Source: Haloarcula amylovorans (GTDB lineage Archaea; Halobacteriota; Halobacteria; Halobacteriales; Haloarculaceae). Taken from it: a stretch of 64,000 bases of DNA. Positions 1-7,438 of this stretch are shown here, piece after piece. Where the stretch lies: NCBI RefSeq assembly GCF_004681185.1, contig NZ_SRIF01000002.1, forward strand, positions 248,001 through 312,000, written 5' to 3'. The notes under the pieces were generated by a model that had not been told where the DNA came from, made no database searches, and worked only from the letters and a program-made list of their open reading frames with translations. Both the position numbers and the translations under genes were made by a program. How positions within the stretch are numbered: the stretch's first letter is position 1; each line of letters begins with the position of its first letter.

Positions 1-420
1 GAGCCGACCGCCTGCGTCACCGTCGCCGGTCGCGCCATCCGTAACAGTCCCGGCATCCTCGGCGAACTCGCCTCGGCGCTGGGCGACGCTGGCATCAACA
101 TCGAGGCCAACTCCTCGGGGATGGACTCGCTGACCTTCTACGTCGACGAGGACGACGCCGACGACGTGGAAGCCTTGCTCCACGACCGCATCGTCGACGA
201 CGAGACGCTCTCCTCTGTCACCGTCGAAGACGACATCGCCGTCATCCGCGTCACCGGCGGCGACCCCGGACAGGCCGCACTCCCCTACCAGGTCATGGAA
301 CCGCTGGCCGACGCCCACATCCACCTCTATGACGTCATCACGTCGGCCACCTCCGTTTCGGTGTTCGTTCCGTGGGACGACCGCGAGCAGGCTCTAGAGC
401 TGGTTCAGAGCGTTTTCTGA
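1..420 (+). CDS. Aspartate kinase, C-terminal ACT region (5' truncated by window edge)
   Basis: Only the last 139 codons are present; the reading frame is open from base 1, so the start lies outside the window. The visible part holds two ACT-like beta-alpha-beta units. One has the typical PGILGELASALGDAGINIEA run; the second carries IHLYDVITSATSVSVFV near the end. That tail is characteristic of haloarchaeal aspartate kinases, where the ACT pair binds the feedback effector lysine or threonine. The enzyme phosphorylates aspartate, the first step to lysine, threonine and methionine. The catalytic domain cannot be seen, so a stand-alone ACT regulator is a less likely alternative. Confidence 0.8.
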   Translation, partial: EPTACVTVAGRAIRNSPGILGELASALGDAGINIEANSSGMDSLTFYVDEDDADDVEALLHDRIVDDETLSSVTVEDDIAVIRVTGGDPGQAALPYQVMEPLADAHIHLYDVITSATSVSVFVPWDDREQALELVQSVF

Positions 421-426
421 GACCAC

Positions 427-436
427 CTTTTTCTTC
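427..436 (+). terminator. T-rich stretch after the aspartate kinase stop
   Basis: A short pyrimidine run with five consecutive T residues begins seven bases after the stop codon. Archaeal RNA polymerase can terminate at T tracts without a hairpin. This is inferred from position and composition only. Confidence 0.3.
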
Positions 437-440
437 GTCG

Positions 441-655
441 GGTTCGAGTCGCGCTCTCCGAGCGCGCTCGAACCGCTCCTTGAAAAACGTCCTCAAAAGT
501 CGAAGACTTCTGATGTCGAGGCGAATCGAAGATTCGCCGACCATTGGAGAGCTTTGCTCTCCAAGAGGCTGCATCAGAGCTTCGCTCTGATGAACGTGGG
601 CGAAAAAGACGCGAATCGCGGCGCGATTCGCGTGAACCGGCGGCTTCGCCGCCGG
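441..655. repeat. Array of seven perfect triloop hairpins
   Basis: Seven consecutive inverted repeats, each with a three-base loop, fill this intergenic stretch. They lie at 441-474 (8 plus 7 bp separated by a one-base bulge, loop TCC), 497-509 (5 bp, GAA), 520-538 (8 bp, GAA), 544-564 (9 bp, TTT), 572-592 (9 bp, TTC), 609-633 (11 bp, GGC) and 637-655 (8 bp, TTC). All arms pair perfectly and the arm sequences differ from one another, so this is repeated architecture rather than a repeated sequence. No protein-coding signal covers it. It may be a transcript-end structure, a small RNA or a mobile hairpin family; the sequence does not decide between these. Confidence 0.8.
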
Positions 656-725
656 ATGCTCTCAGGCCAGCCTGCCCTTCCCCGTCTTCGCGCGACGGAG
701 CGCGCTCCCGGCCACTGCACCGCTC

Positions 726-1109
726 TCAACTGCCGACCGCTGGCCGCCGGTCGGCGTCAGTCCCGAAGCGGCTGGCGAGGGCCGACCCGACGAGGAGACA
801 GCACAAGAGCGCGCCATACAGGAGGAAGTGAACGGGGCTGTCCGGCGTCATCGCGCGTTCGACGAGCGCCATCCCGACCAGATACGCGAGGGGGCCGCCG
901 GCGGCGAGCGAAGTGGTGGGGATACCGATCGTTCGGGAGAACGCGGCACCGGCGGCGACGGCGAGGAGGGCAACGAGTGCAAGCGTCGGAGCGGTTCCGA
1001 CGCGATCGCTGAGAGCGGTCCAGTAGACGGCTCTCGGGGGCCAAAGGAGGGCTCCGGCGAGGAACGCGAACGCGCCGCCGGCGACCGCCTCGGTGATACG
1101 GTTCTCCAT
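726..1109 (-). CDS. Small membrane protein of unknown function
   Basis: A 127-residue protein, hydrophobic along its whole length, with about four predicted membrane helices (roughly residues 8-24, 38-56, 66-84 and 92-110). The N terminus MENRITEA is short and polar and the C terminus is charged. No catalytic motif is visible and I do not recognise the family. The start is the first ATG of the frame. Its 3' end faces the hairpin array and its 5' end lies about 60 bases from the end of the phosphoesterase gene, so co-transcription with that gene is possible. Confidence 0.55.
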   Translation of the reverse strand: MENRITEAVAGGAFAFLAGALLWPPRAVYWTALSDRVGTAPTLALVALLAVAAGAAFSRTIGIPTTSLAAGGPLAYLVGMALVERAMTPDSPVHFLLYGALLCCLLVGSALASRFGTDADRRPAVGS

Positions 1110-1171
1110 ACAATTCCTTCGGTAAGATCTGTCAAACCAGTTGTGGGACCGACGACCGCTCGGTTCCGGCG

Positions 1172-1870
1172 CTATCGTCCCTGTGTCAGTCGGAAGCCGA
1201 TCTGTCGGGGGAGGCCGGCGTCCTCGACGGCGTGGATGACTTCGTCGGTGTCGTAGTCGACGCGGCGGTCTTCGACGGACATCTCGTCCAGATCGAGTAC
1301 CGCGTACGCGGCCCGGTAGTCGCCGTCGCGCGGTTGGCCGACGCTACCCGGGTTCAGCACGATGCCCTCGTCGTACACCTCGTGGTACTGGCGGTGGGTG
1401 TGGCCCATCACCAGCACGTCCTCCTCGTCCAGCAGTTCAGGGCCGAACTCCTCGGGGTAGGTGTAGTGGTCCGGGTCCTCGGGGTGGCCGTGGACGAGCT
1501 TGACGCGGCCGTCACAGGTCAGTCGCTCGTCGGGCAGTTCGGCCAGCCAGTCGAGTTGCTCGTCGCCGAGCTGCTCGCGGGCGTGTTCGACGCCAGCTCG
1601 GGCCATGTCGTTGAACGCGAAGGGACTGTCCTCGGCGACCGCTCGGTCGTGGTTGCCCATCACCGTCGGCACTTCTTCGTCGGGCCACGGCACGCCCTCG
1701 GGCAGGCCGCCCGATTCGCCGCGCATCGCGTCGACGCAGTCGGCGTGCCACGGGTTATAGCCGACGACGTCGCCGGCACAGACCAGCCGGTCGACCGACG
1801 GCATATCCGAGAGGACCGCCGCTAGCGCGACCCGATTGCCGTGGATGTCTGAGATGACACCAAGTTTCAT
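1172..1870 (-). CDS. Calcineurin-like metallophosphoesterase (YfcE/MJ0936 type)
   Basis: The protein has 232 residues from the ATG at 1870. All metal-binding motifs of the calcineurin-like fold are present in order: DIHGN near residue 8, GDVVGYNP, GNHD, a single GHPE and a terminal GHTH. This is the compact archaeal/bacterial phosphodiesterase form, which uses two metal ions to hydrolyse phosphodiesters; the natural substrate is unknown. An upstream in-frame GTG at 1876 would add two residues, but the GGCGGTGA sequence just before the ATG fits a ribosome binding site, so ATG was chosen. Confidence 0.85.
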   Translation of the reverse strand: MKLGVISDIHGNRVALAAVLSDMPSVDRLVCAGDVVGYNPWHADCVDAMRGESGGLPEGVPWPDEEVPTVMGNHDRAVAEDSPFAFNDMARAGVEHAREQLGDEQLDWLAELPDERLTCDGRVKLVHGHPEDPDHYTYPEEFGPELLDEEDVLVMGHTHRQYHEVYDEGIVLNPGSVGQPRDGDYRAAYAVLDLDEMSVEDRRVDYDTDEVIHAVEDAGLPRQIGFRLTQGR

Positions 1871-1943
1871 TGTCACCGCCTAACAGGTCCAGACCCTTGA
1901 GTGTCGCCACCGACTCAGTTACTGTGTGCCGCCAACCGCGCTG

Positions 1944-2552
1944 TCACTCGCCGTTGTACACTGAGATGTCGAAGTCGCCAGCCGACCCGGAGACGCCGGC
2001 CGCACAGACAGCGTGTTCGAACTCGTGGTCGTACACCTCGCGGGCCGCTCCTTCGGCGTCGCTCGCGCCGAGATCGAACGCCGTCGGGCTATCCTCCTCG
2101 TAGGTCGCGACCAGCGTCGGTTCCGTGACTTCCTCGACGAGCAGGGCGTCCCGGCGGACGGTGCCGATGACCGCACCCGGCCCGTCGGCAGTCGTCGTCG
2201 GGTCCGATTCATCGATACCGACGACACCGGCGATGCGCGGCGTGTCGTAGTCGTCCTTCTCGAAGTCCAGCGCCAGCAGCGGTTCGGCCAGGGCGTCCCG
2301 TGCGGGATATCCCAGTTCGAGTTTCTCGGCGATAGGGTCGACGTGCGACCCGTTGCCCACGACGGCACCACGTTCGGTGACGCGGACCCCGTTGTAGGAG
2401 ATGTAGGGGTTGTCCGTCTCGGGGGCGTCCGGCGTCGGTTCGACGGTGACGGTGTCGCCGCGTTCGGTTGCCTGCCGGTTCGGGAATGACCGCGAGGAGA
2501 CTCGGTACGCGCCGACGGTCGGCCCGACGACGACGAAACGTCCAACGTACAT
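1944..2552 (-). CDS. purO: Archaeal IMP cyclohydrolase (PurO)
   Basis: A 202-residue protein beginning [20 protein letters not shown], the recognisable N terminus of archaeal PurO. The enzyme closes FAICAR to inosine monophosphate, the last step of de novo purine synthesis, replacing the cyclohydrolase domain of bacterial PurH. The conserved SSRSFPNR and PYISYNGVR segments are present. The open frame continues far upstream, but that part is low-quality sequence antisense to the HNH gene, so the start was set at the ATG matching the family N terminus. It is divergent from the HNH gene with about 114 bases between them. Confidence 0.9.
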   Translation of the reverse strand: MYVGRFVVVGPTVGAYRVSSRSFPNRQATERGDTVTVEPTPDAPETDNPYISYNGVRVTERGAVVGNGSHVDPIAEKLELGYPARDALAEPLLALDFEKDDYDTPRIAGVVGIDESDPTTTADGPGAVIGTVRRDALLVEEVTEPTLVATYEEDSPTAFDLGASDAEGAAREVYDHEFEHAVCAAGVSGSAGDFDISVYNGE

Positions 2553-2666
2553 ACGCCACGGTGGCGGCCAACGCGGCAAAGCCGTGTCGATGTCCGCCCG
2601 CGAGAAACGGCGATATCGGTACACGGCCACCGAGCGTTGAAATACCAACGGGCGGGGAACCGGTGT

Positions 2667-3263
2667 ATGACCACACCGGACGACTGCGTTCGCGCGCTGC
2701 GACGAGCAGCGGCCGACCTCGACGAGTCGCCGACGAAAGCGCAGTACGAGAAGTTGGGACTGACACCCGCCTCGGCGACCATCCAACGCGTGATGGGTAG
2801 CTGGAACGCGGCCAAAGAGGAAGCGGGACTGGCGACGAACGCTTCTCGCGGCAGTCGAGTACAATCGAAACCGGATGACGTGCGACTGCCGGAGGGGCTG
2901 ACGTGGGCCGACCTGAGTCAGGACCAACGCTGGCACTACAAGAACCGGGAGTGGAACGGTCGCAGAACACTGGACAGGCGGGCGCGCCATCGAGCGTGGG
3001 TCCACGAACGGAAACGAGATAGCGATGGCTGCACTCGCTGTGACGAGACCGATCCAGCCTGTCTCGACTACCACCACCGTGACGAGGCGGACAAAGAGAT
3101 GACTGTCTCCGAAATGGTGACGCACGGTTACTCGAAGGCGAAACTCAGAGCGGAGATGGCAAAGTGTGACATCCTCTGTGCCAACTGTCACCGCAAAGAA
3201 CACTACGAGATTCCGCCACACGTCCGGTCACTAGAGCCGACGTCGTTGGATGCCGACGGCTGA
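2667..3263 (+). CDS. HNH endonuclease with homing-endonuclease-associated repeat
   Basis: A 198-residue protein. Residues about 5-55 form one helical repeat of the kind found with homing nucleases ([16 protein letters not shown], then [12 protein letters not shown]), a putative DNA-binding unit. The C-terminal half carries an HNH fold: CTRCDE, then CLDYHHRDE, then [11 protein letters not shown], giving two Cys pairs for structural zinc and the catalytic His/Asn/His positions. ATG 2667 gives the compact form; the longer frame from 2637 lacks a better start. It sits immediately upstream of tRNA-Gln and divergent from purO. No intein or intron is visible, so its target is unknown. It is the most likely mobile or accessory gene in this part of the window. 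Confidence 0.8.
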   Translation: MTTPDDCVRALRRAAADLDESPTKAQYEKLGLTPASATIQRVMGSWNAAKEEAGLATNASRGSRVQSKPDDVRLPEGLTWADLSQDQRWHYKNREWNGRRTLDRRARHRAWVHERKRDSDGCTRCDETDPACLDYHHRDEADKEMTVSEMVTHGYSKAKLRAEMAKCDILCANCHRKEHYEIPPHVRSLEPTSLDADG

Positions 3264-3319
3264 CACGCTTGCTCGACTCCGCAACACTGAAATACGACAG
3301 CCGGATATACTGGGATGTA

Positions 3320-3343
3320 CGCCACCAGACGCGGATGGTGGCG
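3320..3343. repeat. 8-bp hairpin upstream of tRNA-Gln
   Basis: CGCCACCA at 3320-3327 pairs perfectly with TGGTGGCG at 3336-3343 around an eight-base loop, ten bases before the tRNA. It could affect tRNA transcription or processing. No function can be assigned. Confidence 0.5.
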
Positions 3344-3353
3344 AACGTGTCAC

Positions 3354-3426
3354 AGTTCCGTGGGGTAGCGGCCAATCCTGTTGCCTTCTGGGGGCAACGA
3401 CGAAGGTTCGAATCCTTCCGGAACTA
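3354..3426 (+). tRNA. tRNA-Gln (anticodon CTG)
   Basis: A 73-base cloverleaf. The acceptor arms AGTTCCG and CGGAACT pair over 7 bp with discriminator A. The D arm is followed by an anticodon stem TTGCC/GGCAA enclosing the loop TTCTGGG with anticodon CTG. The T arm is GAAGG-TTCGAAT-CCTTC. No CCA is encoded and no intron is visible. It decodes CAG, the preferred Gln codon in high-GC haloarchaea. It lies between an HNH nuclease gene and a T-arm-like inverted repeat. Confidence 0.93.
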
Positions 3427-3463
3427 TTCTGCGACGGACATGAGAAGCGAATAGCAGACAGTA

Positions 3464-3512
3464 GAATCGAACCCTGAAAGACGAGGAGACGAGTCTTTCA
3501 TCGGTTCGAATC
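3464..3512. repeat. Imperfect inverted repeat built of T-arm-like sequence
   Basis: GAATCGAACC (3464-3473) pairs at nine of ten positions with GGTTCGAATC (3503-3512). Inside it, TGAAAGAC (3475-3482) pairs perfectly with GTCTTTCA (3493-3500) around a ten-base loop. Together they can form a stem of about 17 bp. The outer arms resemble tRNA T-loops in both orientations, and GGTTCGAATCC plus a following ACTATT-like string echo the 3' end of tRNA-Gln 98 bases upstream. No full cloverleaf can be drawn. Confidence 0.6.
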
Positions 3513-3600
3513 CAGGATGGACTATTTCTCAGCGAACGACCGACGAGCACCGTCTCCATCTAGCGGGCGGCTACTTGTGACTGGCCGTCCGAGGTACGCT

Positions 3601-4032
3601 ATGGCTCCCGAACACGTCCTCGTTCCGCTCGACGGGTCGCCGCTGGCCGACGAGGCGCTGGTCCACGCGCTCGACACCTTCGACTGCCGGGTGTCGGTGC
3701 TGAACGTCGTCGCGCCGTTGGATAGCGGAATGAGCGAGGGCGGCGTCCTCGAACCCGGCGAGGAGCGCCAAACAGAGGCGACGGTACGCGCCGAGGCGGT
3801 AATCGAGCGAGCGAAGCGACGAGCCGAGGAGGCTGGCCGCGAAGTCGAGACGGCAGTAGAGACGGGCGACCCGGCCGAGACCATCGTCGAGTACGTCGAG
3901 AACCACGATGTCGACCAGGTAGTGATGGGCGGCCACGGCGGGTCGCGCAACGAACTGGCCCGACGGTTGCTAGGGACGGTCTCGACGGCGGTGGTTAGCG
4001 AAGCGCCGGTGACGGTGACCGTCGTCCGCTAG
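3601..4032 (+). CDS. Universal stress protein (UspA family)
   Basis: A 143-residue single-domain Usp. The N terminus EHVLVPLDGSPLADEAL is the first beta strand and turn of the fold. Near the C terminus GGHGGSRNELARRLLGTVS supplies the G-x2-G-x9-G-T/S signature of ATP-binding Usps, followed by the final strand VTVTVVR. These cytosolic proteins bind nucleotides and modulate stress responses. ATG 3601 starts the fold exactly; the open frame upstream is unrelated sequence. Its stop overlaps that of the convergent PiT gene by four bases. Confidence 0.9.
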   Translation: MAPEHVLVPLDGSPLADEALVHALDTFDCRVSVLNVVAPLDSGMSEGGVLEPGEERQTEATVRAEAVIERAKRRAEEAGREVETAVETGDPAETIVEYVENHDVDQVVMGGHGGSRNELARRLLGTVSTAVVSEAPVTVTVVR

Positions 4033-5219
4033 GCTGGCCCCAACGCCGCGGCGAACACCCGGTAGAGGCCGAACCCGACGGCGACGGAGGTGACGAGCGT
4101 TATCAGCCAGAAGCCGAGCGTTACGCCGATTTTCCGGCGGGAGACGCCCGCCGACCCGCCGGCGAGGCCGCCGCCGATGACGCCGGAGATGATGATGTTG
4201 TTGAACGAGATGGGGATGCCCAGCGCGATGGCGAGCTGGGCGATGATGAATCCCGGAACGAGCGCGGCGATAGAGCGGCGCACACCGAGTTGGGCGTACT
4301 CGCGGGAAGTCGCTTGCAGAAGCCGTGGCGCGCCCATCCACGCGCCGCCGAGGATGCCGACCGCGCCGACCGCCAGCAGGACGAGGCCGGGCAGACCCAG
4401 TTCCGCCCGGTAGAGGTTTTCGAGGGGGCCGGTCGCCAGTCCGACCTGACTCCCGCCGCTGGAGAAGGCGACGACGCTCCCGAGGACGACCAGAAACGTC
4501 TTGATACCGCGGTCGACGGACGCCTGCGTGCGCTTGCGGATGAACGCGAAACTGAGCGCGGCGAGGAGAAGGGACGCGATGAGGGTGACGCCTGGCAGCG
4601 GGACGAGCATGGCAGCGAAGCCGGCCAGCGAGTTTTGGGTCGCGCCGGGCGGTGCGGGAATGACGCTCAGCTCCGCATTGGCGACGATGCCGCCGACGAC
4701 GGCCGCGAGCAGCGGGACGCCGACGGTCTCGGGCACGTCGTCGCGGCGCAACAGCGTCGCAGTGAGGTAGGCGAGCCCGCCCGAAACGGGAGGGACGAGC
4801 ACCCAGAACGTCGCGATTCGACGGTAGGTGTCGAAGAGGGGAGTGCCGCCCAGTGAGAGGCCGACGCCGACCATCGCACCCGTCGTGGCGAAGGCAGCGG
4901 GGACCGGATAGCCCGTGTAGACCCCGAAGGCCATGAACGCCGTCGCGGTCAACAGACCGGCGGTCGCCGCAAGCGACGTTATCTGGACGCCCCCGATGAG
5001 CCCGGCACCGACGGTTTCGGAGATGCTGCCGCCCTGTGTGAGTGCGCCGAGCGCCGCGAGAATGCCGATGAGGAAGGCGGCCCGCATCGTCGAGATGGCG
5101 TTCGCGCCGATGGCGGGGGCAAAGGGCGGCGAGTTGCTGTTGGCCCCCAGTGCCCACGCCGTCACCAGCCCAGTCACCGTCGCCAACGCGACCAGTGCCC
5201 AGAACACCGCGTCCGCCAC
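4029..5219 (-). CDS. PiT-family inorganic phosphate (anion) permease, copy 1
   Basis: A 396-residue polytopic membrane protein with about 10-11 helices and the two internally related halves of the PiT family. The first half contains PPFAPAIGANAISTMRAAF and the second PISFNNIIISGVIGGGLAGG, the paired GANA/FN signatures of the duplicated domain. It probably imports phosphate with Na+ or H+, though other oxyanions cannot be excluded. The start codon appears to be GTG at 5219. It closely resembles the protein at 43460-44659 in order and motifs, suggesting paralogy. It is convergent with and overlaps the Usp gene, a common PiT partner. Confidence 0.88.
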   Translation of the reverse strand: MADAVFWALVALATVTGLVTAWALGANSNSPPFAPAIGANAISTMRAAFLIGILAALGALTQGGSISETVGAGLIGGVQITSLAATAGLLTATAFMAFGVYTGYPVPAAFATTGAMVGVGLSLGGTPLFDTYRRIATFWVLVPPVSGGLAYLTATLLRRDDVPETVGVPLLAAVVGGIVANAELSVIPAPPGATQNSLAGFAAMLVPLPGVTLIASLLLAALSFAFIRKRTQASVDRGIKTFLVVLGSVVAFSSGGSQVGLATGPLENLYRAELGLPGLVLLAVGAVGILGGAWMGAPRLLQATSREYAQLGVRRSIAALVPGFIIAQLAIALGIPISFNNIIISGVIGGGLAGGSAGVSRRKIGVTLGFWLITLVTSVAVGFGLYRVFAAALGPA

Positions 5220-5393
5220 CGGGAAATCAGGCCCCCCGGAACGGTCCGCTCGCGCTCATTGCTTGCCGTTCACACGGACGGCGGATAAACGTTCGCGCAG
5301 CTCCTTCATTCATCTGTAATTTCAAAGCATATCGGCAAGTCGTGCGATCACAAAACTCATATCATTGTACTCGGAAAACAACGTTCGAGTGAT

Positions 5394-6614
5394 ATGTCCC
5401 CGACTATCGCCGTCGCGCACTACCCTGAAGGTGCGGGACACGCGACGCGGATGCTCGGTATCGCCGACGCCCTCCAGTCGGCCGGTGCCACGGTTCGGAT
5501 GGCTGGCGGCGGTGCCGGCACCGAGTTCGTCGAACTCAACGGCTACGACGAGTTCGAACCGACGACAGTCGACTACATCGATACGTACCAGGACGGCTCC
5601 GTCTGGCAGACAGTCAGCCAGAGCTTCCCGGCGAGTCTCGGCCGTATCGCCGACTATCGGGCGTGGCTTGACGCCGTCTCACCCGACGCGTTGGTCACCG
5701 ACGATATGTTCGCCGCGATGGCCGCGGCCAAGTGTTCGGTGCCGCTGTACGTCTTGAAACACGACATGCCGGGGCTGTACCGCGACCGCATCGAGCGGTT
5801 GGGCGCGCAGTTTCACACCACCTTCCAGCTATCGGCCGCCCGGGAGTTCTTCTACCCCGCGGTCTGGCCGAAGTCGTCGGCCGACCCCGACCGCGCGACC
5901 CGGATCCCACCGGTCGCGCTGGACGGCGAACCGCGGGTCCGCGAGGCGGCGGACGTGGTCGTCGTCCCGAGCCAGTTCTCCTCGCTGGACCACCTCGCAG
6001 ACCGCCTCCGGTCGAATGGATACGACGTCATCAACGTCGCCGACGACGACTGGGACGCGGTTCCGTCCCTCCTCCCGTATATCCGCGGGGCAGACACCGT
6101 CGTCTGTTCAGGTTACTCGACGATAATGGACGCCGCCGTCGCGGGGACGCCCTGTGTGGTCTTCCCGGAGACGGCTGAACAGGACGCCGTCGCCGACTGG
6201 CTCGACCGGTTCGACGTGACCGGGTTCACCGTCGTCGATGACTCACTCGCGGCGCTCGAAGCCATCGAGCGTCCGCTCGAAGCGCCCGATTTCGACAACG
6301 GTGCGGGGGACGTCGCACGGCGAGTGCTGGCCGACTTGGGCGAAACCGCGACGACCACATCGACCGCGGCGGTCGAACGACGTGCGGATCCCGACTGTGA
6401 AGTTGCGACGGCGGCGGGTCTCGGGACGCTCGTCGGCGTTCCGGCGCTGGCGACGGCAGTTGTCTGGGCGACGGCCGACGTCGCTTCGACGCGGAATCCC
6501 GCCCAGGTTGGCACGCTTGCCAGCCAAGCGGCGGCCGCATCTGGGCGGCTGGTACGCGCCGTCGGTGACGGCGTCCACGATGTCGCTCGAAGAGTCCGTC
6601 GCGGCGGGAGCTAA
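5394..6614 (+). CDS. Predicted glycosyltransferase (GT28/MurG-like)
   Basis: A 406-residue protein with a two-Rossmann (GT-B) layout. The N terminus holds a glycine-rich loop, EGAGHATRMLGIADALQSAG. The C-terminal nucleotide-sugar region contains YIRGADTVVCSGYSTIMDAAVAGTPCVVFP and the EQDAVAD motif, as in MurG-like transferases that use an NDP-sugar donor. The last 60-70 residues carry a hydrophobic stretch (GLGTLVGVPALATAVVWATA) that could anchor the enzyme at the membrane, where lipid or exopolysaccharide glycosylation would occur. Acceptor and sugar are unknown. It is a single gene convergent with the LUD gene. Confidence 0.8.
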   Translation: MSPTIAVAHYPEGAGHATRMLGIADALQSAGATVRMAGGGAGTEFVELNGYDEFEPTTVDYIDTYQDGSVWQTVSQSFPASLGRIADYRAWLDAVSPDALVTDDMFAAMAAAKCSVPLYVLKHDMPGLYRDRIERLGAQFHTTFQLSAAREFFYPAVWPKSSADPDRATRIPPVALDGEPRVREAADVVVVPSQFSSLDHLADRLRSNGYDVINVADDDWDAVPSLLPYIRGADTVVCSGYSTIMDAAVAGTPCVVFPETAEQDAVADWLDRFDVTGFTVVDDSLAALEAIERPLEAPDFDNGAGDVARRVLADLGETATTTSTAAVERRADPDCEVATAAGLGTLVGVPALATAVVWATADVASTRNPAQVGTLASQAAAASGRLVRAVGDGVHDVARRVRRGGS

Positions 6615-6641
6615 CAGTCGCGGCCGTTACAGCCGACGGTA

Positions 6642-7298
6642 TCAGTAACCGAGCGACTCCTTCACGAGGATGAGCGTCGTTCGGCCTTCTTCGGCCTCCT
6701 GCCGGTAGATGAGCTGTTTCCCGATCATACTGCCCGTGCCGTAGGCGTCCTCCGCGCGGGCGTCTTCGAGCGGGAACGCCACGCCCTCCAACCGGTCGAG
6801 CGCGGCGTCTAGACCCTCGACGATCTTGTTCGTGCCGGCGACCAGCAGGAGATTCTCGGCGGCGAAGGGGTACGCGCCGATGCGACTGCCGGAGGCGTCG
6901 GCGGCGACGAGTTCGCCGGTCGCGGCGATGGCGTTGACGCTCCCGAGGAAGTAATCGACGGCCTGTGCCTCGCGGCGGGCACGCTGACGCTCGGCGTCGT
7001 CGTCGATGCCGTACACCTCGGCGTGGCGGTTCTCCCAGTCGTGGTCGCCCTCCATGAGGTACTCCATGAAGCCGATCTCTTCGAGCGTCGTCGAGTGGCC
7101 GTCCATCACAGACGCCCCCGCAGGGATGCGCTCTCGCAGTTCGTCGAGCGCGGTTTCGCCGTCTTCGACCACGACGACGTCGAAGCCGCGTGACTGCAGG
7201 TTTTCGACTGCCGCGTTGAGCTCTTCGTCGCTGGGGTGTTCGTCGAGCGATTCGTCGTAGGAGACGCTGTCGGCGTAGCCGTCCTTGTTCTGGGACAC
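6642..7298 (-). CDS. LUD-domain protein (LutC-like)
   Basis: A 218-residue protein of the LUD (DUF162) family, named for lactate utilisation proteins LutB/LutC. Seen are GHSTTLEEIGF near residue 67, VNAIAATGELVAADASGSR in the middle and LLVAGTNKIVEGLDAAL near residue 150, the usual landmarks of the fold. LutC subunits act with LutA/LutB iron-sulfur proteins in lactate oxidation, but no lutA or lutB lies next to it here, so the substrate is uncertain. The start codon is GTG at 7298, about 140 bases upstream of the divergent leuS start. Confidence 0.85.
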   Translation of the reverse strand: MSQNKDGYADSVSYDESLDEHPSDEELNAAVENLQSRGFDVVVVEDGETALDELRERIPAGASVMDGHSTTLEEIGFMEYLMEGDHDWENRHAEVYGIDDDAERQRARREAQAVDYFLGSVNAIAATGELVAADASGSRIGAYPFAAENLLLVAGTNKIVEGLDAALDRLEGVAFPLEDARAEDAYGTGSMIGKQLIYRQEAEEGRTTLILVKESLGY

Positions 7299-7438
7299 AA
7301 TACGCTGGTCGTCGGGGACCGTGAAAAGCGCTCGCGGACGCCGCTGTCACCGGGTTACGCGGGTGTTACCCGACGAACGATTTCCAGACGGACCGGCCGA
7401 ACACTCATGTGCCCGTGTGACCCACTCAGAGGTATCGA

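Larger units (their letters stand above)
421..725. other. Gene-free gap of about 305 bases holding the hairpin array
   Basis: The gap lies between the aspartate kinase stop and the stop of the membrane protein read on the other strand. Apart from the T tract and the seven hairpins I see no gene. The open frames here are low-complexity and lack a start context. Confidence 0.6.
3264..3600. other. 337-base stretch without protein genes, carrying tRNA-Gln and inverted repeats
   Basis: This stretch lies between the HNH nuclease stop and the universal stress protein start. It contains tRNA-Gln (3354-3426), a small hairpin at 3320-3343 just upstream of it, and a large imperfect inverted repeat at 3464-3512 downstream. 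Antisense frames here spell peptides such as SPSWIRT and PEGFEPSS, which are typical spurious translations of tRNA T-arms. Confidence 0.7.

Noticed and set aside
1944..3221. Long version of PurO with 223 extra N-terminal residues
   Set aside because: The added part is antisense to the HNH gene and has no family similarity. The conserved N terminus begins at the ATG at 2552.
3440..3530. Second tRNA gene suspected from the T-loop string
   Set aside because: The T-stem does not pair (ATCGG against CCAGG), no acceptor partner is found upstream, and no cloverleaf can be drawn. It is kept only as an inverted repeat.
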